Assembly: GCF_002102175.1 (NCBI RefSeq)
Contig: NZ_LQOX01000132.1
Location: forward strand, 1-43,305
Length of the DNA: 43,305 nt
Reading direction: 5' to 3'
Origin: Mycobacterium gastri
GTDB taxonomy: Bacteria > Actinomycetota > Actinomycetes > Mycobacteriales > Mycobacteriaceae
Shown here: positions 1 through 8,442 of the stretch, in pieces
Layout: every line of letters starts with the position of its first letter
How positions within the stretch are numbered: the first letter of the stretch is position 1
The notes under the pieces: generated by a model
What the model was told of the DNA's origin: nothing
Databases searched by the model: none
Seen by the model: only the letters and a program-made list of their open reading frames with translations
Made by a program: the position numbers and the translations under genes

Positions 1-464
1 GGACCATCATGTTTCACCCCACGGTGCGACCCGACGAGCTACGTGAAACCGCCCGCCTACTCCGGGCAACCAAATACACCCAGCCTTTCAAGTTCATGGG
101 CCGGATCACACCGTATCCGGGAACGCCGTTGTACCAGGCATATTCGGCGGCCGGCTATCTGAGTGCGGAATGGCCGCTGGGGCAATGGGACTTCGTCGAC
201 CCGCAAGCCGCCCGGGTCTACGCCGACCTGGTCGCCCGCATCTCCCCCGACGAGAACATCAGCTACGACGAGGCCGAAGCGTTCTTCCTGGCCCGCCTCG
301 ACGAATGGGACAACGCCAGCGCACGCGAAATCGCTGGAATGGCAGACCAGGACGCCGGCGCGGCGGCCATGCAGATCGACCGCAAACCGACCCAGGCCCC
401 CCACCTACCGACTGGTCCTTCGGTCCGAACCGGGCGTTCTTCGCTTCAGCTGGTTCAAAATTGA
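1..464 (+). CDS. C-terminal fragment of a radical-SAM-like protein (partial)
   Basis: The reading frame is open from base 3 to a TGA at 462-464, so the gene begins before the window. The first residues visible (FHPTVRPDELRET) and the later motif RITPYPGTPLYQ resemble the end of the catalytic barrel of radical SAM enzymes, often those with an N-terminal B12-binding domain. There a PGTPLY segment follows the last strands. The Cys-rich cluster motif that would prove this lies upstream and is not visible. The last 40 residues are polar and low in conservation. The assignment comes from motif shape only; substrate and pathway are unknown. Confidence 0.5.
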   Translation, partial: TIMFHPTVRPDELRETARLLRATKYTQPFKFMGRITPYPGTPLYQAYSAAGYLSAEWPLGQWDFVDPQAARVYADLVARISPDENISYDEAEAFFLARLDEWDNASAREIAGMADQDAGAAAMQIDRKPTQAPHLPTGPSVRTGRSSLQLVQN

Positions 465-563
465 GGGTTGTCCTGGTTCGCCGACCGTCTTGGGCGGCGC
501 CGGCGGTATAGCTGCCCGACCCCGCCGGCACCTTGCTCGCCAGCGATATGTCAGCATGTGCGG

Positions 564-1226
564 ATGACTGCACGCAGCCTTGCTCGCATCGTTGGTGTCG
601 TGGTTGTGACGGCGTGGGCGCTGCTGAGCGCAGCCGTCATCAGCCCCGCCGCTCACGGTGACCTATGCTCCGACGTCGCGGTGGTATTCGCTCGGGGCAC
701 CCACCAGGCGCCCGGTCTCGGGGACGTCGGCCAGGCATTCGTCGACTCGCTCAGCTCGCAGGTCGGCGGGCGTTCCGTCGGCGTCTACGCGGTGAATTAC
801 CCCGCCAGCGACGACTATCACGCGAGCGCGGCTGCCGGGTCCGACGATGCGAGTGCTCACATCCAGGACACCGCGGCGAGTTGCCCGAACGCGAAGATCG
901 TGCTCGGCGGCTATTCTCAGGGCGCGGGAGTGATCGATTTGGCATCGTCGGCGATGCCGCCCACGATGGCCGATCATGTGGTCGCGGTGGCCCTCTTCGG
1001 CGAGCCGTCCAGCGGGTTCTCGAGCATGTTGTGGGGCGGCCAACCGCTGCCGACCATCAACCCGCTGTACAGCTCCAAGGTCATCAGTATGTGCGCTCCC
1101 GACGATCCGATATGCACCGGCGGCGGAAACATCATGGCGCACGTTTCCTACATCCAGTCCGGGATGACAACGCAGGCAGCCACATTTGCCGCCAACAAGC
1201 TCGGCCAGGGCAGCGAACGCGCGTAG
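564..1226 (+). CDS. secreted cutinase-family serine esterase
   Basis: Protein of 220 residues with an N-terminal signal peptide (hydrophobic stretch about 9-26, likely cleavage near AAHG, residue 32). It has the cutinase fold signatures: VVFARGTHQ near residue 41, nucleophile motif GYSQG (Ser118), the CAPDDPIC loop carrying the catalytic Asp (about D181) flanked by two Cys, and His193. All three triad positions are present, so it should be an active exported lipase/esterase of the mycobacterial Culp group. I chose ATG 564 because it precedes the signal peptide directly; GTG 558 is in frame and possible, while the longer frame from 468 adds a Pro/Cys-rich stretch that does not look like protein. 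It stands alone and converges on the PE-PGRS gene. The closest named Culp cannot be fixed by eye. Confidence 0.88.
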   Translation: MTARSLARIVGVVVVTAWALLSAAVISPAAHGDLCSDVAVVFARGTHQAPGLGDVGQAFVDSLSSQVGGRSVGVYAVNYPASDDYHASAAAGSDDASAHIQDTAASCPNAKIVLGGYSQGAGVIDLASSAMPPTMADHVVAVALFGEPSSGFSSMLWGGQPLPTINPLYSSKVISMCAPDDPICTGGGNIMAHVSYIQSGMTTQAATFAANKLGQGSERA

Positions 1227-1271
1227 CGGCACGGCAAGCCGACCACCGGCTCGGGCCCGGCCGGCTACCGG

Positions 1272-2888
1272 CTAATGAAAGACCGTCGTCCCGACACCGG
1301 ACGGGGCGTAGGAGACATACACCGGCTGCTGCGTGAAGGGCACATACCCGGTGTTCATCAGCCCACTGGAAATGACCCGGGGGCCGTTCCCATTCACGAT
1401 GTACTCGTACAGCAGCGTCGAACCGTCGTTGGTGTAGACCTGGATGTGCGTTCCGTCCGGCACGTTCCCGGAAACCTGGCCGGTGCCGAGCACCGATGCC
1501 GGCATGGTACCCAACACGCCGCCGGAATCGACGATCATCGGAACGTTCTGCAGGGGCCCGAAGCCGCTGCCGGTGTCGATCTTGAGACCCAGTGTCGCGA
1601 TCGGCGATCCGGTAATGGAGTCTCCCCCGATCAGCGGATCGGGACCGAACCGCATGGTGCCCTCGGGGATGTTGATGAGCACACCCTGATTGAGGTCGCC
1701 CGGCAGCGCCTGGTTCGGAATGCTGGGGCCGGGGCCGGTCGCGTTGGGTCCGATACCCAGCACACCGTTTACACCGGCGGGCGCGAAATACCCGGAGAAT
1801 GTTTGCGGGAATGACAGCAGGACGACGTTGACATTGGTCGGCGGGGTGGCGATGCCGTTCCCGAAATCGACCGGCGCTTGGTAGGTGGCATAGAGGTAGG
1901 TCAGTCCGCCGCTGTAACCGCTGAGTCCGAAGCTGGTCGGCAAGCCCATGCGGAAGAGGCCGAATATTCCCCCCACTTCGCTGGGCGTGACGACAAGACC
2001 GGCGGAGCCGGTGTCAACCAGCACGGGCACGCTCGGTCCGCCGTTGACGGAGATGTACACCACCGGCTCGGTGACGGCATGCATGGTCAGCGGAACCGTT
2101 CGGCCGTCCAGACCTGGCCCGCTGATCCCGGCGTTGCCCCACAACAAGCCGCCGCTGCCACCGGCGCCGCCGGTGCCGAGAATTCCGCCGTTGCCGACGC
2201 CGCCGGCACCACCGCCCCCGCCCCAACCGAACAGGCCCGCGGCGCCACCGACGCCACCGGTCCCGCCAATGGCAAGCGACGCGCCCCCGGGTCCACCGGG
2301 CCCGCCGTTGCCCCACAGCCAGCCACCGTTACCGCCGGCCCCGCCCGGTGCTCCGGTTCCGCCGGTACCTCCGGCGCCGCCATTGCCGAGCAGCCCGGCC
2401 GGACCACCAGCCCCGCCGGGCACTCCCGACGCCGTCTGGGAATAACCGTTGCCGCCGTTGCCGACCAACAGCCCGCCCGCCGCACCGTTCGGACTCGACG
2501 CCGTGCCGGCTGCGCCATCCCCGATCAGCGGACGACCCAACAGCAGCTGGGCGGGTGCGTTCACCATGCCCAGCAGATCGCTTTGTGCCGTCTGCAACAG
2601 CGACACAGCCTGGGCCTCTCCGGCCTGATAGGACCCGGCCGACGAGTTCAGCGCCGCCACGAACTGCTGGAAAAAGGCATTGGCCTGGGTGTTGAGCGCC
2701 TGGTATTCCTGACCGAACCCGGCGAACAGGGTGGCCACCGCCACCGACACCTCGTCAATGCCGGCGGCCGCAAGCACAGTTGTCGGTCCGGCAGCCGCCG
2801 CGTTCGCCGCATGCAGCGCCGAGTTGAGGCTCTCCAGATCCGCTGCCGCCGACGCCACGATCTCGGGAGCCACGACCAGAAGTGACAC
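1272..2888 (-). CDS. PE-PGRS protein with C-terminal aspartic protease-like domain
   Basis: Protein of 538 residues in three parts. Residues 1-92 are a PE domain (starts MSLLVVAPEIVASAA, ends near the YQAGEAQ helix), the signal region for type VII (ESX-5) export. Residues 120-255 are a short PGRS block of GGAGG/GGNGG repeats. From about 262 a globular domain follows with two aspartic protease motifs, LVDTGSAG (Asp292) and IVDSGG (Asp454). This arrangement matches the PE_PGRS proteases known as PecA in M. marinum and PE_PGRS35/PE_PGRS16 in M. tuberculosis. Both catalytic Asp residues are kept, so activity is expected. The known role of PecA is cleavage of itself and of other PE proteins at the cell surface; the target here is inferred only. 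The gene is monocistronic and converges on the cutinase gene, 45 bp away. Confidence 0.9.
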   Translation of the reverse strand: MSLLVVAPEIVASAAADLESLNSALHAANAAAAGPTTVLAAAGIDEVSVAVATLFAGFGQEYQALNTQANAFFQQFVAALNSSAGSYQAGEAQAVSLLQTAQSDLLGMVNAPAQLLLGRPLIGDGAAGTASSPNGAAGGLLVGNGGNGYSQTASGVPGGAGGPAGLLGNGGAGGTGGTGAPGGAGGNGGWLWGNGGPGGPGGASLAIGGTGGVGGAAGLFGWGGGGGAGGVGNGGILGTGGAGGSGGLLWGNAGISGPGLDGRTVPLTMHAVTEPVVYISVNGGPSVPVLVDTGSAGLVVTPSEVGGIFGLFRMGLPTSFGLSGYSGGLTYLYATYQAPVDFGNGIATPPTNVNVVLLSFPQTFSGYFAPAGVNGVLGIGPNATGPGPSIPNQALPGDLNQGVLINIPEGTMRFGPDPLIGGDSITGSPIATLGLKIDTGSGFGPLQNVPMIVDSGGVLGTMPASVLGTGQVSGNVPDGTHIQVYTNDGSTLLYEYIVNGNGPRVISSGLMNTGYVPFTQQPVYVSYAPSGVGTTVFH

Positions 2889-3080
2889 GCCGCTCCCTCC
2901 GCGTCAATCACCGACCCGTGTGCGCCACTAAGCGTATCCAGGTCCTGCCGCGGGATATGCGTTTTCGGCACAGCGGCCTACATCGCGGCCCAAATCGGCC
3001 CGAGCACCCCGTGCCGTCTTCCTGAGCTCAGTCAACCGGCGCGCCCGCGCGGCCTGCACGCAGTGACGAAATTGCCGATG

Positions 3081-3100
3081 GCGGATAGGTGCGGATAGGT
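3081..3100 (+). repeat. perfect tandem 10-bp duplication upstream of ferredoxin
   Basis: GCGGATAGGT occurs twice head to tail at 3081-3090 and 3091-3100, 37 bp before the ferredoxin start codon. The location fits the promoter or 5' leader of the ferredoxin/reductase/P450 operon. It could be a regulator site or chance slippage; no matching repeat is seen at the paralogous operon near 17.9 kb. Confidence 0.6.
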
Positions 3101-3136
3101 AGTGTCGGCACCCGAGTTGATCGGAAGGGTCGGGGT

Positions 3137-3352
3137 ATGCGATTGGTGGTCGATCTCAACAGGTGCCAGGGCTATGCCCAGTGCGTCCCGCTGGCGCCCG
3201 AGGTGCTGCGGCTCGTCGGCGAGGAGGCGCTGGCCTACGACCCGAATCCCGACGATTCGCAACGCCAGCGGGTCTTGCGCGCGGCGGCCTCGTGCCCGGT
3301 CCAGGCGATCATCCTCGAGGTGGACCCGCCGGCGGACCGGGACACCAAATGA
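3137..3352 (+). CDS. [3Fe-4S]-type ferredoxin (P450 module 1)
   Basis: Small protein of 71 residues with the three-cysteine cluster pattern C10-x5-C16 ... C53-P typical of actinobacterial 3Fe-4S ferredoxins that feed electrons to cytochrome P450s. The start MRLVVDLNRCQGYAQC aligns residue for residue with the ferredoxin of module 2. ATG 3137 follows a GGAAGGGTCGGGG stretch that can act as a ribosome site; the longer frame from 3089 adds unrelated residues. The stop overlaps the reductase start (ATGA at 3349-3352), indicating translational coupling. The expected flow is reductase to this ferredoxin to the P450 at 4768, in the cytoplasm. Confidence 0.9.
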   Translation: MRLVVDLNRCQGYAQCVPLAPEVLRLVGEEALAYDPNPDDSQRQRVLRAAASCPVQAIILEVDPPADRDTK

Positions 3353-4752
3353 GCGCGGTTTCACTGGTCGACCAGCTCGTCGACAGCTTCAAGGCCCAGG
3401 GCCGGATCGTCATCGTGGGTGCGTCCCTGGCAGGTCTGCGTGCGGCAGAAGCCCTGCGGGACAACGGATTTCGTGGAGCGCTCACCATCATCGGCGACGA
3501 GCCGCACGAACCCTACGACCGGCCGCCGCTATCCAAGCAGGTGCTGAAGGGCTGGGTGCGCGCCGACCACACCAAACTACCCCGGCTGCGTCCCGTCGAC
3601 GCGCAGTGGCGATTGGGCGTGGCGGCGGTGGGGTTGGATCGGTCCAATCGCCAGGTGCTGCTGGCCAACGGCGAGAAGGTGGACTACGACCGGCTGCTGA
3701 TCGCCACCGGGACCAGGGCCCGGCCGTGGTTCAACCCGGAGGAGGCGGCGTTGCTGGGGCTGTTCACGGTGCGCACGTGTGACGACGCCGCGAAGTTGGC
3801 GGCCGCGCTGCAGGCGTGCCCGCGCCGGGTGCTTATTGTCGGCTCGGGTTTCGTAGGTTCGGAGATCGCCTCGGTGTGCCGCGAACTCGGCCTTCCGGTA
3901 ACGGTCGCCGAGCGCGGCAAGGCGCCGCTGGTCGGGGCGCTCGGCGGGGTGATCGGTGACATCGCCGCGCAGATGCAGATCGAAGCCGGGGTGGACCTGC
4001 GTACCGGGGTGGCGGTCGAAGGCCTCGACGCTGACGCCGACGGCCATGTCCGCGCGGCCCGGCTTTCCGACGGCAGCGTGCTCGACGTCGACGTGGTGGT
4101 GGCCTCGCTGGGTTCGATCCGCAACGTGGAATGGCTCGACGGCGCGCAGCTGGCCAGCGGCTTCTGGGGAGTCGCTTGCGACGCCGGCTGCCGCGCCTTC
4201 GACATCAACGGCGTGGTGACCGACAACATCTTCGTAGCCGGCGACGTGGCCCGCGCCCCGCACGTGCTCTACGAATACCAATTCATGTCTCAAGAGCATT
4301 GGGACAACGCCGTTTCCGGAGCCGAGGTGGCGGCCAACAACATGATCAGCCTGGAAACCGGACGACGCCCGCATCTGCCGCTGCCGTCGTTCTGGTCCGG
4401 GCAGTTCGGCGTCAACGTCAAGAGCGTCGGGGTGTGCTCGTTCGGCGACGAAATCGTGTTCACCCAGGGCTCGGTCGAGCAACGCCGCTTCGCGGCCGCC
4501 TACGGCCACCGGGGGCGCATCGTCGGCGCGGTGACGTTCAACCACGGTAAATGGCTGCCGTATTACGCCTCACTCATCGAGCGGTCCGCTCCGTTCCCAC
4601 CGCCCCCGCCGGGCTACGACCGACCAGCCAACTGCGAGCCGATGCCGGCCCGGTTCCCCGACCCGCGCGAACCGACCGCTTTGCCCGATGTGGTGCTGAC
4701 CGGACACGACCCGACCTCGCGCGGTGCCGAATTCCGCCCCCGAACCCGCTGA
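3349..4752 (+). CDS. FAD-dependent ferredoxin reductase (P450 module 1)
   Basis: Protein of 467 residues of the NAD(P)H:ferredoxin reductase / rubredoxin reductase type. It has an N-terminal FAD motif VIVGASLAG (about 21-29), the conserved YDRPPLSKQ segment, an NAD(P)-binding VGSGFVG motif (G165-G170), and the second FAD-binding segment IFVAGDVAR (Asp299). The start used overlaps the ferredoxin stop; an upstream extension in the same frame to 3163 lies entirely within the ferredoxin gene and is a shadow. It should take electrons from NAD(P)H and pass them to the adjacent ferredoxin. It is strongly similar along its whole length to the reductase at 16194-17555. The tail is Pro-rich (PFPPPPPGYD). 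Confidence 0.92.
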   Translation: MSAVSLVDQLVDSFKAQGRIVIVGASLAGLRAAEALRDNGFRGALTIIGDEPHEPYDRPPLSKQVLKGWVRADHTKLPRLRPVDAQWRLGVAAVGLDRSNRQVLLANGEKVDYDRLLIATGTRARPWFNPEEAALLGLFTVRTCDDAAKLAAALQACPRRVLIVGSGFVGSEIASVCRELGLPVTVAERGKAPLVGALGGVIGDIAAQMQIEAGVDLRTGVAVEGLDADADGHVRAARLSDGSVLDVDVVVASLGSIRNVEWLDGAQLASGFWGVACDAGCRAFDINGVVTDNIFVAGDVARAPHVLYEYQFMSQEHWDNAVSGAEVAANNMISLETGRRPHLPLPSFWSGQFGVNVKSVGVCSFGDEIVFTQGSVEQRRFAAAYGHRGRIVGAVTFNHGKWLPYYASLIERSAPFPPPPPGYDRPANCEPMPARFPDPREPTALPDVVLTGHDPTSRGAEFRPRTR

Positions 4753-4767
4753 CGGTAGGAGACGACC

Positions 4768-6060
4768 ATGGACGCCGCAACCGCCTGGGCCGAGGCGATG
4801 AAGTTCGAGAACCGGCCCAACCCCTACCCGTACTTCGCGGAGCTGCGCCGGACTCCGGTGGCCAAAGTCGCCGAGGCGACCTACGTCGTCACCGGTTACC
4901 ACGAATTGCTCGCCCTGGCCCACGACCCGCGGATCAGCTCCGACATCAGTCGAAGCCCCGCGGGTTTCGGTCCGAACAAGCCCGAACCAGAGCCCGGCAG
5001 TGAGCACATGAAGGCTTACGGCCGCGACGCCAGCATCATCGTCTCCGATCCGCCCGATCACGACCGGGCCCGCCGGCAGGTGATGCGCCACTTCGGCCCG
5101 CCGCACTCCCCCGACCTGATCCCGGGCATGGAGCCGTTCGTCGTCGCACTGGCCAACCAATTGCTGGACAAGGCCCTGGACAAGGCCCTGGACAAGGCAA
5201 AAGCCCGCGGCAAGAACCGCTTGGACATTGTGGAGGACTTCGCCTACCCGATACCCGTTGAGGTCATCTGCAAGATCCTCGGCGTGCCGGTCGACGACGA
5301 GGCCATGTTTCATGCCTGGATCTTCGACTTCATGATGGGCACCGACCTCGGCCCCGAGGGCACCACCGAGCAGGGACGCTCGCTGGCCGAGAAGGGCCGG
5401 GCCAGCACCGCAGCATTGCTGGACTACCTGGGCGATCTGGTACAGCGGTACGCCGAGACCCCGGGCGAGGGCCTGCTGTCCAGGCTCTTGCACGACGACG
5501 GACCCGACGGCCCGATGTCGGTGGCGGAGACGACGTCGAACGCCATGCTGCTGTTGGTCGCCGGCCACGACTCGACGGTCAACACCATCACCAACTGCGT
5601 CATGACGTTGTTGCGCAATCAGGGTTCCTGGGATCTGCTGAGGCAACGTCCGGAGCTGATTCCACGCGCCATCGAAGAGGTACAACGGCTGCAGTCCGCG
5701 GTGCAGTTTTTTCCCAGCCGTAGCGCCACCGCCGACATCGAGGTCGGCGGGACGGTGATCCCGGCAGGGGCGGCGGTGCACCTGATCTATGCGGCGGCAA
5801 ACCGTGATCCGCGGCGGTTCGACAATCCGGATCGCTTCGACCCGTTACGTAAGGACAACGAGCACTTCGGCTGGGGCAGCGGAATCCACACCTGCATGGG
5901 TGGCCCGTTGGCTCGCCTTGAAGTCAACCTGGCGCTGGAGATCTTGCTGCGCCGTGTCGAATCCCCGACGCTGGTGGTCGATCCGCCACCATATCGGCAC
6001 AACCAGGTGTTCCGCGGTCCCCGGCACCTTTGGGTGGATTACGTCACGATCGCCGGCTGA
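4768..6060 (+). CDS. cytochrome P450 (module 1)
   Basis: Full-length P450 of 430 residues. The I-helix oxygen-activation motif is AGHDST (265-270), the K-helix ExxR is E304/R307, and the haem loop is FGWGSGIHTCMGG with ligand Cys376. The gene begins 15 bp after the reductase stop, with a GGTAGGAG ribosome site before ATG, so it is the third gene of a ferredoxin-reductase-P450 operon. Its early segment (NPYPYFAELRRTPVA) matches the P450 at 15010-16197, marking them as paralogues. An unusual in-frame run, LDKALDKALDKA at residues 133-144, comes from a 12-bp unit repeated three times. The substrate cannot be predicted; CYP family number is not assigned. Confidence 0.95.
   Translation: MDAATAWAEAMKFENRPNPYPYFAELRRTPVAKVAEATYVVTGYHELLALAHDPRISSDISRSPAGFGPNKPEPEPGSEHMKAYGRDASIIVSDPPDHDRARRQVMRHFGPPHSPDLIPGMEPFVVALANQLLDKALDKALDKAKARGKNRLDIVEDFAYPIPVEVICKILGVPVDDEAMFHAWIFDFMMGTDLGPEGTTEQGRSLAEKGRASTAALLDYLGDLVQRYAETPGEGLLSRLLHDDGPDGPMSVAETTSNAMLLLVAGHDSTVNTITNCVMTLLRNQGSWDLLRQRPELIPRAIEEVQRLQSAVQFFPSRSATADIEVGGTVIPAGAAVHLIYAAANRDPRRFDNPDRFDPLRKDNEHFGWGSGIHTCMGGPLARLEVNLALEILLRRVESPTLVVDPPPYRHNQVFRGPRHLWVDYVTIAG
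5164..5199 (+). repeat. three tandem 12-bp units inside the P450 gene
   Basis: CTGGACAAGGCC at 5164 and 5176, followed by CTGGACAAGGCA at 5188. It encodes LDKA three times (residues 133-144), expected to extend a surface helix before the segment RLDIVEDFAYP. The unit length is a multiple of three, so the frame is kept. It looks like recent slippage. Confidence 0.9.
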
Positions 6061-6282
6061 GCCTTGCCTACGTGATCTGCGGCTGAACGCCGCCGCACGC
6101 AGCGGTCCACACAGTCACTTCCGACGACTCGCCCGCGCGCACAGTGCTGGAACGGCGTCAACGACTTGTCGGTAGCGACCGTCAACGACCCGGAATCCTG
6201 AACCGCATGACGTGATCGTCGAGGTACGGCTCAGCACCACCTGCGGCTCGGACCCTCAAGTGCGCGACACATTCCGGGCCGG

Positions 6283-6516
6283 CTAAGTGTCGCCGGACCC
6301 TCCGGCGGCAAGGCTGCAGGATTCGACCAGAGCCGGCCCATACGTAGCCGCGCCGCACTCGCACTGCCAACAGATGTGCCGGCCGCAGGAACATTGGATG
6401 GTGGCCACGATCATGTGCCCGGGCAGCAGCCAGTGGCCACGCCCACAGCGCCGGGGCGGTCGGTCCGCCCAGTGCGCTGCCCAGCCATGCGCCAACTCGC
6501 CTACGTCAACACTCAC
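6283..6516 (-). CDS. small Cys/His-rich protein, probable zinc ribbon
   Basis: Protein of 77 residues from a GTG start. Its core has the spaced Cys/His residues RRCGRGH, CSCGRHICWQCECG and a final C, a pattern fitting one or two zinc knuckles, and resembles short mycobacterial proteins of unknown function. It lies convergent to the P450 at 4768, downstream of which 222 bp hold no other gene. The start has no strong ribosome site. The role is unknown. The opposite-strand frames in this interval have no recognisable content. Confidence 0.55.
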   Translation of the reverse strand: MSVDVGELAHGWAAHWADRPPRRCGRGHWLLPGHMIVATIQCSCGRHICWQCECGAATYGPALVESCSLAAGGSGDT

Positions 6517-6718
6517 CGCAACACACTCGCATCCGCTTGCGGATCAATTCCAGGGCGGGCGCCGAATCGTTATGCTTCGTTCTCCGCTCTTGGCCGTGTC
6601 GTTGCATCCGAAATGGTGCCGGGTGCGTCCCGCCCGGTAGCGACGGCAGTCGGGCCTGGCTGTTAAAGGTTGTGCGCCAAGCGAATTGGCTACCTATCGC
6701 CGGGGCCGGAGCCAAGCG

Positions 6719-7582
6719 CTACTTCTGCAAGGTGAACTGGTTGACGTCTATGTAGCCGGTGCGGAACGCCTTGGCGCAGCCGGTCAGGTACTTCATGTAG
6801 CGCTCGTAGACCTCTTCGGACTGGATTGCGATGGCCTCATCCTGGTGCGCCTGCAGCGCCTGCGCCCACAGGTCCAGGGTCCGCGCGTAGTGCTGTTGCA
6901 GCGACTGGCGCCGGGTCAGCGTGAATCCCGACTTTGCCGAGCGCTCCGCCACCATGTCGATCGACGGCAACCGGCCACCGGGGAAGATCTCGGTGACGAT
7001 GAACTTGACGAAGCGGATGATGTCGATCGAGATGGGCAGACCCTGCTCGCTGAGCTGCTCTCGGGTCAGTCCGGTGATGGTGTGCAGCAGCATCACGCCG
7101 TCGGCGGGCAGAACCCGGTGCGCCATGGCGAAGAAGTCGTCGTAGCGGTCGTGGCCGAAGTGCTCGAAGGCGCCGATGGACACGATCCGGTCGACGGGCT
7201 GGTCGAACTCTTCCCAGCCCTTCAGCAACACCGTCCTGCTGCGCGGAGAGTCGAGCTCGTCGAAGGTCTTCTGGACGTGGGCGGCCTGGTTCTTCGACAA
7301 GGTCAGGCCGATGACGTTGACGTCGTACTTTTCGATGGCCCGGCGCATGGTGGCGCCCCAGCCGCAGCCCACGTCGAGCAGCGTCATGCCCGGCTGCAGG
7401 CCCAGCTTGCCCAGCGCCAGGTCGATCTTGGCGATCTGGGCCTCTTCCAGCGTCATGTCGTCGCGCTCGAAGTAAGCGCAGCTGTAGGTCTGCGTCGGGT
7501 CCAGGAACAGCCGGAAGAAGTCGTCCGATAGGTCATAGTGCGCCTGCACCTTGTCGAAATGCGGCCTCAGCTTCTGCGCCAT
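6719..7582 (-). CDS. cyclopropane mycolic acid synthase-type methyltransferase (CmaA1/PcaA-like)
   Basis: Protein of 287 residues, the exact size of the family, which adds a methylene bridge to double bonds of mycolic acids using S-adenosylmethionine. Visible features: YSCAYFER with Cys35, SAM motif LLDVGCGWG (70-76), SIGAFEHFG with Glu140, LLHTIT with His167/Ile169, and Tyr232. These five are the bicarbonate-contact positions known from CmaA1. Segments resemble CmaA1 (GVMLLHTITGL, VTEIFPGGRLPSI) and PcaA (HVQKxFDExDxPRSR), so assignment to one member, and thus cis or trans and proximal or distal site, is not possible by eye. An AAAGG ribosome site precedes ATG. The gene is single, transcribed away from the SRPBCC gene. 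Confidence 0.93.
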   Translation of the reverse strand: MAQKLRPHFDKVQAHYDLSDDFFRLFLDPTQTYSCAYFERDDMTLEEAQIAKIDLALGKLGLQPGMTLLDVGCGWGATMRRAIEKYDVNVIGLTLSKNQAAHVQKTFDELDSPRSRTVLLKGWEEFDQPVDRIVSIGAFEHFGHDRYDDFFAMAHRVLPADGVMLLHTITGLTREQLSEQGLPISIDIIRFVKFIVTEIFPGGRLPSIDMVAERSAKSGFTLTRRQSLQQHYARTLDLWAQALQAHQDEAIAIQSEEVYERYMKYLTGCAKAFRTGYIDVNQFTLQK

Positions 7583-7812
7583 GATCGTGTGCCTTTCCGG
7601 CCCCCCCAGAGGCCCCCGCGGGTGGCGTGCACCGTCTGCAGCATTCTCCCCGTTTTGTCAATCAAACCAGCCGACAGCCATGCGCTCGCTTGTCCCCCCG
7701 CCAGGCGATGCTCCATAGCGGAGCGGGGGCGTAAGGACGGGCGAATTCCAGGTGTGGTTGGCTGAATCTTCGTGGCGAGTAATCGCGTGCGCCGGCCGAC
7801 CAAGGACAACGC

Positions 7813-8289
7813 ATGAACGTGAACGCCGAACGGTATGTCGTCAGCCGTACCATCGCCGCGACTCCGGCGGAGATTTTCGCAGTTCTGGCCGAGCCGTCAC
7901 GCCATCGGGACACCGAGCCCGGCGATTGGGTCCGCGACGCGATAGACGCCGCACCGATCACCGGCAGCGGTCAGGTCTTCGCGATGAACATGTACCTGAC
8001 TCAAGCCGGCGGTGACTACGTCACCTACAACGTGGTCAATGTCTTCGACCGGGACCGCGCGATCGGCTGGATGCCGGGCCAGCTCGACACCGCGGGAAAC
8101 CACGTTGCCGGCGGTTGGTGGTGGCGCTACGACCTCGTCCCCAGCGGGGAGTGCACCGACGTCACCCTCACCTACGACTGGAGTGGCACTCCGCAGAGTT
8201 TCCGCGATCAGGTCGGCGGGATGCCGCCCTTTTCGGAGGCCTACCTGACCGCATCACTGCAGACCCTGGAGCGCTTGGTCACCAGTTGA
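7813..8289 (+). CDS. SRPBCC (polyketide cyclase/START-like) family protein
   Basis: Protein of 158 residues beginning with the typical helix-grip start RYVVSRTIAATPAEIFAVLAEPS, then alternating strands and a closing helix (SEAYLTASLQTLERLV). The fold binds hydrophobic ligands in a deep pocket; no catalytic residues can be named. It lies 230 bp from the divergent mycolate methyltransferase, so a shared promoter region is possible, and 190 bp before furA. The role is unknown; family assignment is by pattern. Confidence 0.75.
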   Translation: MNVNAERYVVSRTIAATPAEIFAVLAEPSRHRDTEPGDWVRDAIDAAPITGSGQVFAMNMYLTQAGGDYVTYNVVNVFDRDRAIGWMPGQLDTAGNHVAGGWWWRYDLVPSGECTDVTLTYDWSGTPQSFRDQVGGMPPFSEAYLTASLQTLERLVTS

Positions 8290-8361
8290 GCCGCGATCGG
8301 CAATCTCGGGTCAACTGCTTGCGCCGCAAGGCTATTGAACTCATGAGTCGATGAGCCGAGG

Positions 8362-8389
8362 CGAACGACGCTCGTCGTTCCAACCGGTT
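8362..8389. promoter_or_regulatory. two adjoining palindromes upstream of furA
   Basis: GAACGACG-CT-CGTCGTTC (8362-8379) is followed at once by CAACCGGTTG (8380-8389), both perfect. They lie 73-118 bp before the furA start and downstream of the SRPBCC gene. No T-tract follows, so they are less likely to be an intrinsic terminator than protein-binding sites, but the first could form a 6-bp hairpin. The binding factor is unknown. Confidence 0.4.
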
Positions 8390-8442
8390 GCATCCGACCG
8401 CCACGGTCCATGACGGGTTCGCCAAATTCCAACCCCGATAAG

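Noticed and set aside
1878..2885. Long + strand frame opposite the PE-PGRS gene
   Set aside because: Codon bias and Gly repeats of the PGRS block keep the antisense frame open; no family features.
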